Positions 17,800-26,614 of a stretch of DNA of 64,000 nucleotides are shown in pieces. The stretch lies in the NCBI RefSeq assembly GCF_014196525.1, contig NZ_JACIDX010000004.1, forward strand, positions 33,763-97,762, in the 5' to 3' direction. The notes beneath the pieces were generated by a model. That model had not been told where the DNA came from. It was given only the letters and a program-made list of their open reading frames with translations, and ran no database searches. The stretch comes from Novosphingobium sediminicola. Its GTDB lineage: Bacteria > Pseudomonadota > Alphaproteobacteria > Sphingomonadales > Sphingomonadaceae. Made by a program: the position numbers and the translations under genes. How positions within the stretch are numbered: position 1 is the first letter of the stretch; each line of letters starts with the position of its first letter.

Positions 17800-17831
17800 C
17801 CTTTACCCCCACGCGCCGGTGGGGGCAAGGG
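17800..17831 (-). terminator. Hairpin between the DUF1134 and aminotransferase genes
   Basis: CCCCCAC and GTGGGGG, with flanking CCTT/AAGG pairs, form a GC-rich stem just after the DUF1134 stop. It lacks a T run, so it may be a weak terminator or a 3'-end stabiliser. Confidence 0.45.
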
Positions 17832-17852
17832 CGTATCGCCACGAATCGGCGC

Positions 17853-18590
17853 TTAGAGCGGGTTCCAGTTCTGCTTTTTCGAGAACTTCATATATCCGCC
17901 ATTGATGCCCAACCGCAGCCCGACCCCCATGCGCACCGGAATCAGCACTACATCGCCGCGCCGCAGATAAGAAACATTGAAGCCTCCCACCATATAGGCC
18001 TGCCCCTCGCCCGCGCCAAAGCGGTGATAGAGGTCTTCGGTGTTGTAGAGATTATAGACCAGCACGAAAGTGTTGGCGGCATTGGCACCCGCGTCAAAGC
18101 CGATCGAGGGACCCGCCCAATAGGCCGGACGCTGCCCCTCGATCTTGTGATAAAGCGTGCCCGAACCATAGCGCAGGCCAAGTGCAAAGGCGCCGCCCGC
18201 CTCACGCCCGACGATATAGCCGTTCGGCTCGCCCTGCTTTTTCAGAATATCCTGAATGATCTGGGCCAGCCCCTTGGCGCCCTTGCCGAACACGCCTTCG
18301 GCCGCGCCGATCAGGTCGTCCTGATGATAGGTCCGCCCATCGGCGGGCGATGCGGGCGCTGCAGCCGGTGCGACAGGCTGGGCTGCGGCAGGCGCGGCCG
18401 GAGCATAGGTCGCACCACCCGCCGGCGGCGCATAGGCGGGCGCGGGCGCTGCCGGGGCATCGGGCCGGACCAGATCGGAATCGATCGGCGGGTTGCTCTG
18501 CGCATGGGCTACCGGCGTCAGAATCATCATGCTCAACGCCACCAGAGCGCCCATCCTTGCGCCATGGCCAGCCATACGGTTCGGCTTCAT
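17853..18590 (-). CDS. Exported DUF1134 family protein
   Basis: 245 residues with a signal peptide (LVALSMMILTPVAHAQ). A low-complexity Ala/Pro region follows (about residues 35-85), then the DUF1134 domain from DLIGAAEGVFGKGAKGLAQI to the end, with GYIVGREAGGAFALGLRYGSG and YWAGPSIGFDAGANAANTFVLVYNL. The family is restricted mainly to alphaproteobacteria; function is unknown, and the sequence suggests a periplasmic or outer-membrane-associated protein. Start 18590 has AGAGGA eight nt upstream. Confidence 0.88.
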   Translation of the reverse strand: MKPNRMAGHGARMGALVALSMMILTPVAHAQSNPPIDSDLVRPDAPAAPAPAYAPPAGGATYAPAAPAAAQPVAPAAAPASPADGRTYHQDDLIGAAEGVFGKGAKGLAQIIQDILKKQGEPNGYIVGREAGGAFALGLRYGSGTLYHKIEGQRPAYWAGPSIGFDAGANAANTFVLVYNLYNTEDLYHRFGAGEGQAYMVGGFNVSYLRRGDVVLIPVRMGVGLRLGINGGYMKFSKKQNWNPL

Positions 18591-18863
18591 CGCTTCATTC
18601 CTCTCATCGCGGCAGGCCCAGTCTATCGCCCGCCGGCCTTGTGGACAATCCGGCCTTCCCTTGCGCAAGTCGGCAGGCGACAGGCCGAGTCGGATATGCG
18701 GCAAAACGTGGCCGGGCCTGCATTGCTGGAGGCTGAAGCGATTTTGCGCCAGCGGTAAATGAACGGCCTGCGCGCTGTTTCCCCAGCGAATAAAAAGAAA
18801 TCATTCTACCCCCTTGCCGGTTCGAAATACCCCCGCTATAGGCCGCCTTCGCCGCTGCGATCC

Positions 18864-18955
18864 GGAGACGTGGGTGAGTGGCTGAAACCAGCGGTTTGCT
18901 AAACCGTCGAGCCCTTAAGGGGGCTCCCCGGGTTCGAATCCCGGCGTCTCCGCCA
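18864..18955 (+). tRNA. tRNA-Ser (anticodon GCT)
   Basis: A 92-nt tRNA including an encoded CCA. The acceptor arms GGAGACG (18864-18870) and CGTCTCC (18945-18951) pair perfectly and the discriminator is G. The anticodon loop TTTGCTAAA gives GCT, reading AGC and AGT serine codons. The long variable arm (GAGCCCTTAAGGGGGCTCC) is the class II feature of tRNA-Ser. The T arm is CCGGGTTCGAATCCCGG. Confidence 0.97.
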
Positions 18956-19288
18956 TCACTGGCCCGATATTCGGGCGCCGGAATTCCGGCCTTGGTGGCG
19001 CCTTTGCATGATAGTTGAATTCTCGATCCGGCACGCCTCTGCGGGTGCCTGCGTTGTCCTGCTCCATACTTTATCGCGCGTCGGAAAGTTGATCGCCCAC
19101 TGCGTCAAATGGATCAGGCTCGATCAAAATCAACCGATATACATCATCATAGAACAACAAATCGGGGAGGATGGATCGCATCCTGCAATGGTCGTTTACG
19201 GCCTGCAAAGTCATGCGCCCAAATCGCATGAAGCGATCCGTTCAAAACCCCGAAATAAGAATGACGATATTTCGGGAGGTATTGTATC
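18956..19288. other. Intergenic region between tRNA-Ser and the TonB receptor
   Basis: 333 nt without a credible gene; a 94-codon open frame at 19008 has no family character. Just after the tRNA, GGCGCC at both ends of 18974-19002 with an inner GCCGGAATTCCGGC forms a GC hairpin followed by TTTGC, a possible tRNA terminator. The 3' end holds the hairpin over the receptor ribosome site, described separately. Confidence 0.5.
19249..19276 (+). promoter_or_regulatory. Stem-loop overlapping the ribosome site of the TonB receptor
   Basis: CCCGAAATA (19249-19257) and TATTTCGGG (19268-19276) form a perfect 9-bp stem with a 10-nt loop. The 3' arm overlaps the Shine-Dalgarno GGGAGGT (19274-19280), which lies 8 nt from the GTG start. 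When folded, the stem would hide part of the ribosome site, so it could control translation. No ligand-binding domain is recognisable. Confidence 0.55.
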
Positions 19289-21577
19289 GTGAGCAAGAAT
19301 ATCACCACCATGCGCAGCATCTTTATGGCCGGAGCCGCCATGGGGCTCGCCATTCCAGCCCTTTTCTGCGCCCAACAGGCCAATGCTCAACAGGCAGAAA
19401 AGGGCTTGGGCGAAATCGTGGTCACCGCGCAAAAGCGTGAGGAAAAAGCCCAGAACGTCCCCATCGCGCTGACAGCTCTGGGCACGGCCGAGTTGAAGGC
19501 CACGGGCATCACCGATACGCAAAGCCTGCGCGCGGCGGTTCCTGCTCTTAACGTCACTGTGGCGGCGGGCGGCTATGCCCTGCCCCGCATTCGCGGCATC
19601 GGCGCCACGGGTCAGGGACCGGGCATCGAAAACCCGGTCGCGGTCTATGTCGACGGCGTCTATTACGGTGCCTCCTTCGGCGTGCTGCAATCGCTGTTCG
19701 ACGCAAAGCAGGTGACGGTCCTCAAAGGCCCGCAAGGCACGCTGTTCGGCCGCAACGCCACCGGCGGCCTGATCCAGATCACCACCCAAGGCCCCAGCAA
19801 GACCTGGACCGGCAAGGCCGAGGTCAGCTATGGCAATTACGAGACGATGAATGGCGCGGCCTATCTCTCGGGGCCGCTGACCGAAAATCTGGCCTTCTCG
19901 GTTTCCGGCCAATATGAAAACCGCGACAAGGGCTGGGGCAAGAATCTGTTCACCGGCAAGGACATCAACAGCGGCGAACAATATGTGATGCGCGGCAAGC
20001 TGCAATGGCAGCCCGGCCCCGACACCAACATCCTCGCTTCGATCGACAGCAACGGCCGCAACAGTTCCGAACCCGCCTTCCGCAATTTCACGCTCAACAC
20101 GCTGGGCCAGAATGTGACGAGCCAGATCGTCGCGCTGGGCGGCAATCCGAACACCGATATTTATGCCGATGTCGATCCGGTGCTGCGCACCCGCCAGAGC
20201 GGCGGCGGCCTGACCATCGAACAGGGCCTTGGCGGGGTGAAGGTCAAGAGCGTGACCGCCTATCGCAAATCGACCATCCGCGGCTATTTCGACCCCGATG
20301 GCACCACCCAGCCCCAGTTGCGCATCGACAACAACCAGTATGACCGCCAGTTGACCCAGGAAGTGAACCTGATGTCGAACGGCGGGGGCAAGCTGCAATG
20401 GGTGCTGGGCGGCTTCTATATGTGGAATTCGGCCGGGACCGAGCCGGGCCGCACCACCGGCACCCGCGTGTTTGGCGGCAATGGCTATACCGACAATATC
20501 AACAATGTCCGCCTGACCTCGCTCTCGGGCTTTGCCGAGGGCACCTATGCCTTCGATCCCAACACCCATCTGGTGGCGGGCATCCGCTATACCCATGACC
20601 AGCGCACGCTGACCGCGCAGGTCAATTCCTATAATGGCGCGACCAGCACCACCACCATCGGCGCGCCCGTCAGCGATGCCCATACGTTCAACAAGGCGAC
20701 GTGGCGCCTCTCGGTCGATCACCGCTTCTCGCCCGAAGTCATGGTCTATGCCAGCTATAACCGCGGCTTCCGCTCCGGCACCTATATCGCGCAGGCCTTT
20801 ACGGCCGGTTCGGCCCCGCTGCTCAACCCCGAAGAGGTCGATGCCTATGAAATCGGCGCCAAGACCGACCTGTTCGACCGCCGGGTGCGCCTGAATGTCG
20901 CGGGCTTCTATTATGACGAGAAGAACATTCAGGTGATGCAGGTCATCTCCGGGGTTCAGAATGTCTATAATGCCAAGGGTGCGCGGATTTACGGTCTGGA
21001 CGCCGATATCAACTGGCGCGTGACCGATCATCTGCGGCTGTTCGGCGGGGTCAACCTGACGCATGCCCGCTATACCAGCTTTACCGATGCCGTCCTTTCC
21101 ACCCCCTATCCGGTGGCATCGGGCTTCAACATCGCCAACCTGACCTATGTGAACAGCAAGACCGGGGCCACCATGGCCAACACAGCTTGCCTTGGCACGT
21201 TCGGTTCGCCCGCCGCGCAATTGGGCGGCAATTGCCTCTATTACGGCGACGCCTCGGGCCACAAATTGCAGAACACGCCCGACATCACTTTCAGCCTTGG
21301 CGGCTCGTATGAGCTGGGCAAATTCACGCTGGCGGGCAATGTCTATTACAATGGCGGCTATGTCGGCTCGCCCGACGAGCGCGTGACGCAGGCGCAATAC
21401 ACACTGGTCGATGGCTCGCTGACCTATCGGCCCAATGACCGGGTCTATGCCCGCCTGTGGGGCCGCAATCTGGGCAATGCCTTCTATCGCACCCAGATCG
21501 GCGCCTCGAACAGCGGCGACAACGGCACCTATGGCGCCCCGCGCACCTATGGCGTCACGCTGGGCTTTGAATATTGA
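19289..21577 (+). CDS. TonB-dependent receptor (FecA/CirA-like), substrate unknown
   Basis: 762 residues. The signal peptide ends near AQQANAQ, and GEIVVTAQKREE is the usual start of sphingomonad receptors. The plug domain includes IRGIGATGQGPGIENPVAVYVDGVYYG and VTVLKGPQGTLFGRNATGG (about residues 95-160). The barrel ends in LGFEY with the terminal aromatic residue. The start is GTG 19289 with GGGAGGT upstream; a stem-loop covers part of that site. No neighbouring catabolic, sulfatase or siderophore gene shows what it imports. A strong terminator follows. Confidence 0.92.
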   Translation: MSKNITTMRSIFMAGAAMGLAIPALFCAQQANAQQAEKGLGEIVVTAQKREEKAQNVPIALTALGTAELKATGITDTQSLRAAVPALNVTVAAGGYALPRIRGIGATGQGPGIENPVAVYVDGVYYGASFGVLQSLFDAKQVTVLKGPQGTLFGRNATGGLIQITTQGPSKTWTGKAEVSYGNYETMNGAAYLSGPLTENLAFSVSGQYENRDKGWGKNLFTGKDINSGEQYVMRGKLQWQPGPDTNILASIDSNGRNSSEPAFRNFTLNTLGQNVTSQIVALGGNPNTDIYADVDPVLRTRQSGGGLTIEQGLGGVKVKSVTAYRKSTIRGYFDPDGTTQPQLRIDNNQYDRQLTQEVNLMSNGGGKLQWVLGGFYMWNSAGTEPGRTTGTRVFGGNGYTDNINNVRLTSLSGFAEGTYAFDPNTHLVAGIRYTHDQRTLTAQVNSYNGATSTTTIGAPVSDAHTFNKATWRLSVDHRFSPEVMVYASYNRGFRSGTYIAQAFTAGSAPLLNPEEVDAYEIGAKTDLFDRRVRLNVAGFYYDEKNIQVMQVISGVQNVYNAKGARIYGLDADINWRVTDHLRLFGGVNLTHARYTSFTDAVLSTPYPVASGFNIANLTYVNSKTGATMANTACLGTFGSPAAQLGGNCLYYGDASGHKLQNTPDITFSLGGSYELGKFTLAGNVYYNGGYVGSPDERVTQAQYTLVDGSLTYRPNDRVYARLWGRNLGNAFYRTQIGASNSGDNGTYGAPRTYGVTLGFEY

Positions 21578-21584
21578 TGATGCG

Positions 21585-21617
21585 ACAGGCCGGGCTCACC
21601 CCCCGGCCTGTTTCCCT
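21585..21617 (+). terminator. Terminator of the TonB receptor gene
   Basis: ACAGGCCGGG (21585-21594) pairs with CCCGGCCTGT (21602-21611), a 10-bp stem followed by TTCCCTTT. It fills the space between the convergent receptor and nadB stop codons. Confidence 0.8.
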
Positions 21618-23192
21618 TTATGGCACCAGCACGGTGTCGAGCGGCGGCTCAACCGTCTTGGGGTAATCCAGCGTATAATGCAGGCCCCGGCTCTCGTGCC
21701 GCTTGAGCGCTGAACGCACGATCAGATCCGCGCTCTGCAGCAGGTTGCGCAATTCGATCAGATCGGTGGTCACGCGGAAGTGGCCGTAATAGTCATCCAC
21801 CTCGTCAAACAGCAACTTGATGCGATGGGCCGCGCGCTCCAGCCGTTTGGTGCTGCGCACGATGCCCACGTAATTCCACATGAAGCGGCGGATCTCGGTC
21901 CAGTTCTGCTTGATGATGACTTCTTCATCCGAATCCGAAACCCGGCTCTCGTCCCACGCGCGGATCGCGGGGGGCGCATCGAATTCGTCCCAGCGCGCCA
22001 GAATATCAGCGGCCGAAGCATCGCCGAACACCAGGCATTCCAGCAAGGAATTGGACGCCAGACGATTCGCCCCATGCAAGCCGCTCTCTGCACATTCCCC
22101 GGCGGCATAGAGGCCGGGCAGATCGGTATGCCCATCCAGATCGGTAACGACCCCGCCGCAGGTGTAATGCTGGGCCGGAACGACCGGGATCGGCTCTTTC
22201 GTCATATCGATGCCCAGCGAGAGCAGCTTTTCATGGATATTGGGGAAATGCTCGCGCACAAAATCGGCGGGCTTGTGGCTGATGTCCAGATGGACGAAAT
22301 CGAGGCCGTATTTCTTGATCTCGCTGTCGATGGCGCGGGCCACGACATCGCGCGGGGCCAGTTCGAGGCGTTCATCATAATCGGGCATGAAGCGCTTGCC
22401 CGTGCGCGGGTTGATCAGACGCCCGCCCTCGCCGCGCACCGCCTCGGTGATGAGGAAGTTCTTGACCTCCAGATTATAGAGGCAGGTGGGGTGAAACTGC
22501 ATCATCTCCATGTTTGAAACGCGCGCGCCCGCGCGCCACGCCATGGCGATGCCGTCGCCCGTGGCCCCGCGCGGAGCGGTGGAGAACTGATAGACGCGGC
22601 CTGCGCCCCCGGTGGCCAGAATGGTGGCGCGCCCGACATGAGCCTCGACCTTGCCGCTGGCCTCATCCAGCGCATAGACGCCCCACACCCGGCCCGAACC
22701 GGAATAGCGCATCTCATGCCGCCCGGTGATGAGATCAATGCAGCTCTGTCCGGGCAGCAGCGTGATGTTGGGATGGGCCTCTGCGGCGCGGATCAGCGCT
22801 TCCTGCACCGCCCAGCCGGTGGCGTCGGCCACATGGGCGATGCGGCGATGCGAATGGCCGCCCTCGCGATGCAGATGCAGATGATCGCCCTCGGTGTTGA
22901 ACGGCACGCCCAGATCGGCCAGTCGGCCAATCGCCAGCGGCGCACGTTCGACCACATATTCGACCGTATCGAGCCGGTTCAGCCCCGCGCCCGCAACCAT
23001 CGTGTCGCGGATATGATCCTCAAACGTATCGCCCGCATCCAGCACGGCGGCAATCCCGCCCTGCGCCCATGCGGTTGATCCCCCCGTCAGCGTGCCCTTG
23101 GCCAGCACCAGCACCTTCAACCGCTGAGCCAGAGAGAGGGCGGCGGTCAAACCGGCAGCGCCCGAACCGATCACGATCACATCAGCATTCAT
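21618..23192 (-). CDS. nadB: L-aspartate oxidase NadB
   Basis: 524 residues. It oxidises L-aspartate to iminoaspartate, the first step of de novo NAD synthesis, with FAD. The start MNADVIVIGSGAAGLTAAL gives the dinucleotide-binding GxGxxG at residues 9-14. Family signatures GGSTAWAQGGIAAV, HPTCLYN, HYTCGGV, GLYAAGECAESGLHGANRLASNSLLECLVFG and the C-terminal RGLHYTLDYP are all present. A ten-residue extension to 23222 is possible but off-family. nadA and nadC are not in the window; nadE is present at 45-47 kb. Strictly, succinate dehydrogenase-like flavoproteins share the fold, but these motifs fit NadB. Confidence 0.95.
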   Translation of the reverse strand: MNADVIVIGSGAAGLTAALSLAQRLKVLVLAKGTLTGGSTAWAQGGIAAVLDAGDTFEDHIRDTMVAGAGLNRLDTVEYVVERAPLAIGRLADLGVPFNTEGDHLHLHREGGHSHRRIAHVADATGWAVQEALIRAAEAHPNITLLPGQSCIDLITGRHEMRYSGSGRVWGVYALDEASGKVEAHVGRATILATGGAGRVYQFSTAPRGATGDGIAMAWRAGARVSNMEMMQFHPTCLYNLEVKNFLITEAVRGEGGRLINPRTGKRFMPDYDERLELAPRDVVARAIDSEIKKYGLDFVHLDISHKPADFVREHFPNIHEKLLSLGIDMTKEPIPVVPAQHYTCGGVVTDLDGHTDLPGLYAAGECAESGLHGANRLASNSLLECLVFGDASAADILARWDEFDAPPAIRAWDESRVSDSDEEVIIKQNWTEIRRFMWNYVGIVRSTKRLERAAHRIKLLFDEVDDYYGHFRVTTDLIELRNLLQSADLIVRSALKRHESRGLHYTLDYPKTVEPPLDTVLVP

Positions 23193-23449
23193 AAGCCATT
23201 CCAAACAGGGCCGCTGCCTCATGGGCAGGCGGCACGCGATTCGCGGCCTCGCTTTGCGCCCAAAGGGCCGATTTGGAAAGCAGGCAACGCAACGAAACCG
23301 TCATTTTCGCCAAAGAGGGGCGGATATGGTTAAACGCATAAGAAAAAAGAGAAAGTATTTGCAAAATGGGTCAAGCAATTGCTTTTCCCCCGTCAGATTT
23401 AGGTATATGCACGTAATTGGATCGAAGATTACATGATTTTACCTGACAA

Positions 23450-23489
23450 GGTCAGCAGGCGTTTCCTACGAATTCGCCTGCCGTTGACC
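23450..23489 (+). promoter_or_regulatory. Large stem-loop upstream of the 62-aa gene
   Basis: GGTCA (23450-23454) pairs with TGACC (23485-23489), and GCAGGCG (23455-23461) with CGCCTGC (23475-23481), leaving a 3-nt bulge. A competing small hairpin, CTGAC-AAG-GTCAG (23443-23455), uses the same bases, so the two folds exclude each other. It lies in the 320-nt space between nadB and the 62-aa gene, which otherwise holds only AT-rich sequence with no gene. Confidence 0.45.
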
Positions 23490-23512
23490 TGCGCCTGGAT
23501 GGGGTCGTTACA

Positions 23513-23701
23513 ATGAAACTCGACTTGCCTTTGTGTCTGTTCAACCGCCATGCTCCGCGCCGAAGCAGGGTCAAATGGGACGGGCTTAATTTTGTCGGCG
23601 CGTGCCGCTTTTGCAAAAAGCCCATTCGCCGGATGGATAAAGGCCGCTGGGTTCAGGATCAGATGGAAAGCACGACCTCTTCCACATCATCGGACATCTA
23701 A
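23513..23701 (+). CDS. Small conserved protein with CxxC (62 aa)
   Basis: 62 residues, MKLDLPLCLFNRHAPRRSRV followed by KWDGLNFVGACRFCKKPIRRMDKGRW. The W-DG-x-F-x-G-x-C-x-x-C-x-K-P-I pattern resembles a small single zinc-knuckle protein; many sphingomonads seem to carry such short proteins. No signal peptide or membrane span. The last third is Ser/Thr-rich and unlike a fold. It stands alone between nadB and an ABC ATPase that faces it. Function unknown. Confidence 0.7.
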   Translation: MKLDLPLCLFNRHAPRRSRVKWDGLNFVGACRFCKKPIRRMDKGRWVQDQMESTTSSTSSDI

Positions 23702-23707
23702 GGACGC

Positions 23708-23729
23708 CGGGGGCAGCAGCCTGCCCCCG
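23708..23729. terminator. GC hairpin between convergent genes
   Basis: CGGGGGCAG (23708-23716) and CTGCCCCCG (23721-23729) form a 9-bp stem with a CAGC loop. It separates the convergent 62-aa gene and ABC ATPase gene. There is no clear T run on either strand. Confidence 0.5.
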
Positions 23730-23756
23730 CAATCATATCGCCTAGATGATCTGAGT

Positions 23757-24707
23757 TTACGTGGTCTGGGCCTGAGTGGTCAGGCTGACAAAGACATCCT
23801 CCAGATCGGCCTCACGCGTGGTGACATCGACAATGGCCATGCCCTGCGCCTGCACCGCACCAAGGATTTCGCCCGCGTTGGTCTTGTCCTTGTCATAGGT
23901 GATTTCGATAATATCGGGGGCCACCGCTGCGCATTTCACAAAAGCAGGATGGCCGGGCAGCGTATCGATCGGCTTTTCAAGCGTAAGCACAACGATCTTT
24001 TCACGCGCCATATCGACCAGTTCGCGGGTCGGCTTGTTTGCAATCAGCTCACCATGGTTGATGATGGCGATGCGGTCGCACAATTCCTCGGCTTCCTCCA
24101 GGTAATGCGTGGTCAGCACCACCGTCACCCCTTCATCATTGAGCCGCTTGACCAGTTCCCAAAGCTGGCGGCGCAGTTCCACGTCCACGCCCGCCGTCGG
24201 CTCGTCCAGCACCAGCACCGGGGGCTGATGCACCATCGCCTTGGCCACCAGCAGGCGCCGCTTCATGCCGCCTGACAGCGTGCGGGCATAGGCCTTGGCC
24301 TTGTCCGACAGATGCACATCGGCCAACAATTGTTCGGACAGACGCTCGGCCTTGGGAATGCCGTAGAGGCCCGCAGTGTTCTCCAGCACCTCATAGGGGG
24401 TAAAGAACGGGTCGAACACGATTTCCTGCGGCACGATGCCGATGGCGCGACTGGCGTTGCGCCGGTCGTGGTCAATGTCAAAGCCCCAGATCGAGACGGT
24501 GCCGCTGGTCTTGCGCACCATGCCCGCCATGATGTTGATCATGGTCGATTTGCCCGCGCCATTGGGGCCCAGCAGACCAAAAATCTGCCCCTGCGGCACA
24601 TCGAGCGAAACGCCTTTCAGCGCCAGCTTGCCCTCACCGTTACCGGCGGGCGCATAGCGTTTGACAAGATTGCGGATCGAGATGGCGGGGGCGTCAGACT
24701 GGCTCAT
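23757..24707 (-). CDS. ABC-2 type transporter ATP-binding protein
   Basis: 316 residues: one nucleotide-binding domain with Walker A GPNGAGKS near residue 45, signature LSGGMKRR, Walker B VLVLDEPTAGVDVELRRQLW and switch TTHYLEEAEELCDRIAI. The YadG/CcmA-like C-terminal extension (about residues 230-310) ends LEDVFVSLTTQAQTT, which marks ABC-2 exporters. The cognate permease (YadH-like) is not adjacent, so the transporter must be completed elsewhere. The downstream neighbour is the unrelated, convergent 62-aa gene; a glycosyltransferase gene lies upstream on the same strand. Confidence 0.88.
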   Translation of the reverse strand: MSQSDAPAISIRNLVKRYAPAGNGEGKLALKGVSLDVPQGQIFGLLGPNGAGKSTMINIMAGMVRKTSGTVSIWGFDIDHDRRNASRAIGIVPQEIVFDPFFTPYEVLENTAGLYGIPKAERLSEQLLADVHLSDKAKAYARTLSGGMKRRLLVAKAMVHQPPVLVLDEPTAGVDVELRRQLWELVKRLNDEGVTVVLTTHYLEEAEELCDRIAIINHGELIANKPTRELVDMAREKIVVLTLEKPIDTLPGHPAFVKCAAVAPDIIEITYDKDKTNAGEILGAVQAQGMAIVDVTTREADLEDVFVSLTTQAQTT

Positions 24708-24748
24708 GCGCGCTGCTTAACCCCCTGACGCCATACGCGCAACAGCGC

Positions 24749-26002
24749 TTAACCTACAGAGCGCACCAGTTCGGGCAGCCGATGTTCGGCCCAGCGATAG
24801 ACCGCCGAGCGCCGCTCCAGCGCGCGCATCATCGCCGCCGGATAGACCTCGTTCACCAATTGGGCAAAGGTCTTGTTCCAACTGAACCGCTGCACCACAT
24901 GGTTGCGCGCAGCAGCCCCCATCGCGCGATAATCGCCGCGCCACAGCGCCTGAACATGATCGGCCATCGCGGCGGCATCATCCACCGGCCCCAGCCGCCC
25001 CAGACCCATCGGCACGCGCGCGGGCATCGCCCCGCTGGCCACGCCCACAACGGGCAAGCCGCTGGCCTGCGCCTCGATCACCGAAATGCCGAAAGTCTCA
25101 TCCGCCATGGCCGAAACATAAATGTCCGAAGACGCCAGCGCGACCGCCAGTGCATCCCGATCATCGACAAAGCCGGGCAGCGCCACAGCCAGCCCGCGCG
25201 TCTCGCGAATCAGCCGATCCCGCAATTTGCCGTCGCCCAGCATGACCATCGCCGCGCCCATTTCGGGCGGCAGGCGGCGGAACATTTCCACCAGCCGATG
25301 CGCGCGCTTCTCATTGTCGATGCGCCCGGCATAGATCAGCAGCGGTCCATGGCCCGCCAGACCCAGCTTTTCGCGGAAATGGGGATCGCGCCGCGCCGGG
25401 CTGAACTGATCAGTATCCACGCCCAGCGAGAGCACATCGACATGGCCGATGCCCCATTGCGCCAGCTGATCGCGCACCGGATCGTTGAGCGCATAGAGCC
25501 GGTCGAACGCGCCATAGGTCTTTTGCGCATAGGCCACGCCGATCGAACGCAGGCCATCGGCCATGCGGCGGCCAAAGAGCTGCTCGCCCACGCGGTGAAT
25601 ATGCACATTGGGAAAATCGGTGTGATAGCCGGCAACCAACGCGGTTTCAGGATGGGCACGGCGATAGTTGATCGCCGTCCATGGCAAAACCCACGGACAA
25701 AGCGATTCGATCACATCGGGCCGGAAATGTTCAAGCACTTCGCGCACCGCGCCGGTGCGCAGGATGAAGCGGTAATTGGGGCTGCCGCGCACCTGTTCGG
25801 CGCCGACCTCAACCCAGATATGGCGCCCGGATTCGACCACGCGATCCTCCGGGCCGGGCACGATCTGGATCAGCCGGTGGCCGGTCTGCTCCAGAATATA
25901 ACGTCGCTTTTCACGTAGATAGGTGCTGACCCCGCCGCCGCCGACGGGTGCATAAGACTGGGTAAGGTCACAAATCAACATTTCTCGATGGGCATGACGC
26001 AT
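24749..26002 (-). CDS. Glycosyltransferase, GT4 family
   Basis: 417 residues with two Rossmann-like halves. The N-terminal half has GGGGVSTYLREKRRYI and GYHTDFPNVHI, the acceptor side of GT4 enzymes. The C-terminal half has LIYAGRIDNEKRAHRLVEMF, DIYVSAMADETFGISVIEAQASGLPVVGV (the EX7E-like donor motif) and VQRFSWNKTFAQL. It resembles the alpha-mannosyl or GDP-mannose transferases of phospholipid and polysaccharide synthesis, but the sugar cannot be read from sequence. The start at 26002 is preferred; ATG 25981 (MLICDL) is possible. It lies 41 nt upstream of the ABC ATPase gene on the same strand; any link between them is unproven. Confidence 0.85.
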   Translation of the reverse strand: MRHAHREMLICDLTQSYAPVGGGGVSTYLREKRRYILEQTGHRLIQIVPGPEDRVVESGRHIWVEVGAEQVRGSPNYRFILRTGAVREVLEHFRPDVIESLCPWVLPWTAINYRRAHPETALVAGYHTDFPNVHIHRVGEQLFGRRMADGLRSIGVAYAQKTYGAFDRLYALNDPVRDQLAQWGIGHVDVLSLGVDTDQFSPARRDPHFREKLGLAGHGPLLIYAGRIDNEKRAHRLVEMFRRLPPEMGAAMVMLGDGKLRDRLIRETRGLAVALPGFVDDRDALAVALASSDIYVSAMADETFGISVIEAQASGLPVVGVASGAMPARVPMGLGRLGPVDDAAAMADHVQALWRGDYRAMGAAARNHVVQRFSWNKTFAQLVNEVYPAAMMRALERRSAVYRWAEHRLPELVRSVG

Positions 26003-26316
26003 GCTTATTCGACCTCACCTATGCGGCCGCCCTTCCGTGCCGAAAGACACAGACAGGCAACCCATCAGCGGCGAGGAATGACCCCAGCATCGGCCTCGCA
26101 CGCTTACTTACGCAAAATTCGGCCCCGTGCGCCCACCCTTAACGGGGTTCATGCAGTTTGGCAAAGGAGATAAATCACGCAAAGCCAAGTAACAAATTGT
26201 CTTAAGGAGCCGGGCCGGCTGATGTCGGGGTAAATCGCGCGGGCTGTTTTCCGTGTCAACAAACACGCCCGCGGGCTCTGGAAATCGCGCGAAACTCCTG
26301 CTAGTGGCCTTGACCC
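26003..26316. other. Intergenic region, no gene; GC hairpin
   Basis: 314 nt between divergent genes with no credible coding frame. A stable hairpin lies at 26238-26273: CGCGGG/CCCGCG outside and CGTGT/ACACG inside, with an 8-nt bulge on one side. It ends about 44 nt before the zinc-finger gene. It could be part of the leader of that gene or a remnant structure. Confidence 0.45.
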
Positions 26317-26520
26317 ATGAGCGACCAGCCCGAAACCGTCACCGTTCACACCACCCGCGTTCATTGCGATGGCGCCGAAGCGATCCGCACCGATGGCACG
26401 TTCAAGCCCTCGGCGCTGGGTCACCCGCGCGTCTATCTCGAAATCGACGAGCGTGGCTTCGTGGACTGCCCCTATTGCGACAAGCGCTTTGTGCTGGATC
26501 AGGCGCACGCGCACCATTGA
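26317..26520 (+). CDS. CHCC zinc-finger domain protein (NDUFS6-like)
   Basis: 67 residues of the zf-CHCC family, the bacterial relative of the complex I subunit NDUFS6. Ligands are Cys17, His36, Cys51 and Cys54, in [14 protein letters not shown] and DCPYCDKRF. The [20 protein letters not shown] stretch is conserved. A role in complex I assembly is inferred from the mitochondrial homologue. It stands alone, about 95 nt upstream of tldD. Confidence 0.88.
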   Translation: MSDQPETVTVHTTRVHCDGAEAIRTDGTFKPSALGHPRVYLEIDERGFVDCPYCDKRFVLDQAHAHH

Positions 26521-26614
26521 TGCGACCGGCATCGGCGTGACAAGTGCCGCGCCCTTGGTGAGATAACCGTCGCTGTGCCATTGCGCGGCGGCGGCATCGG
26601 TCTATATCAACGGC

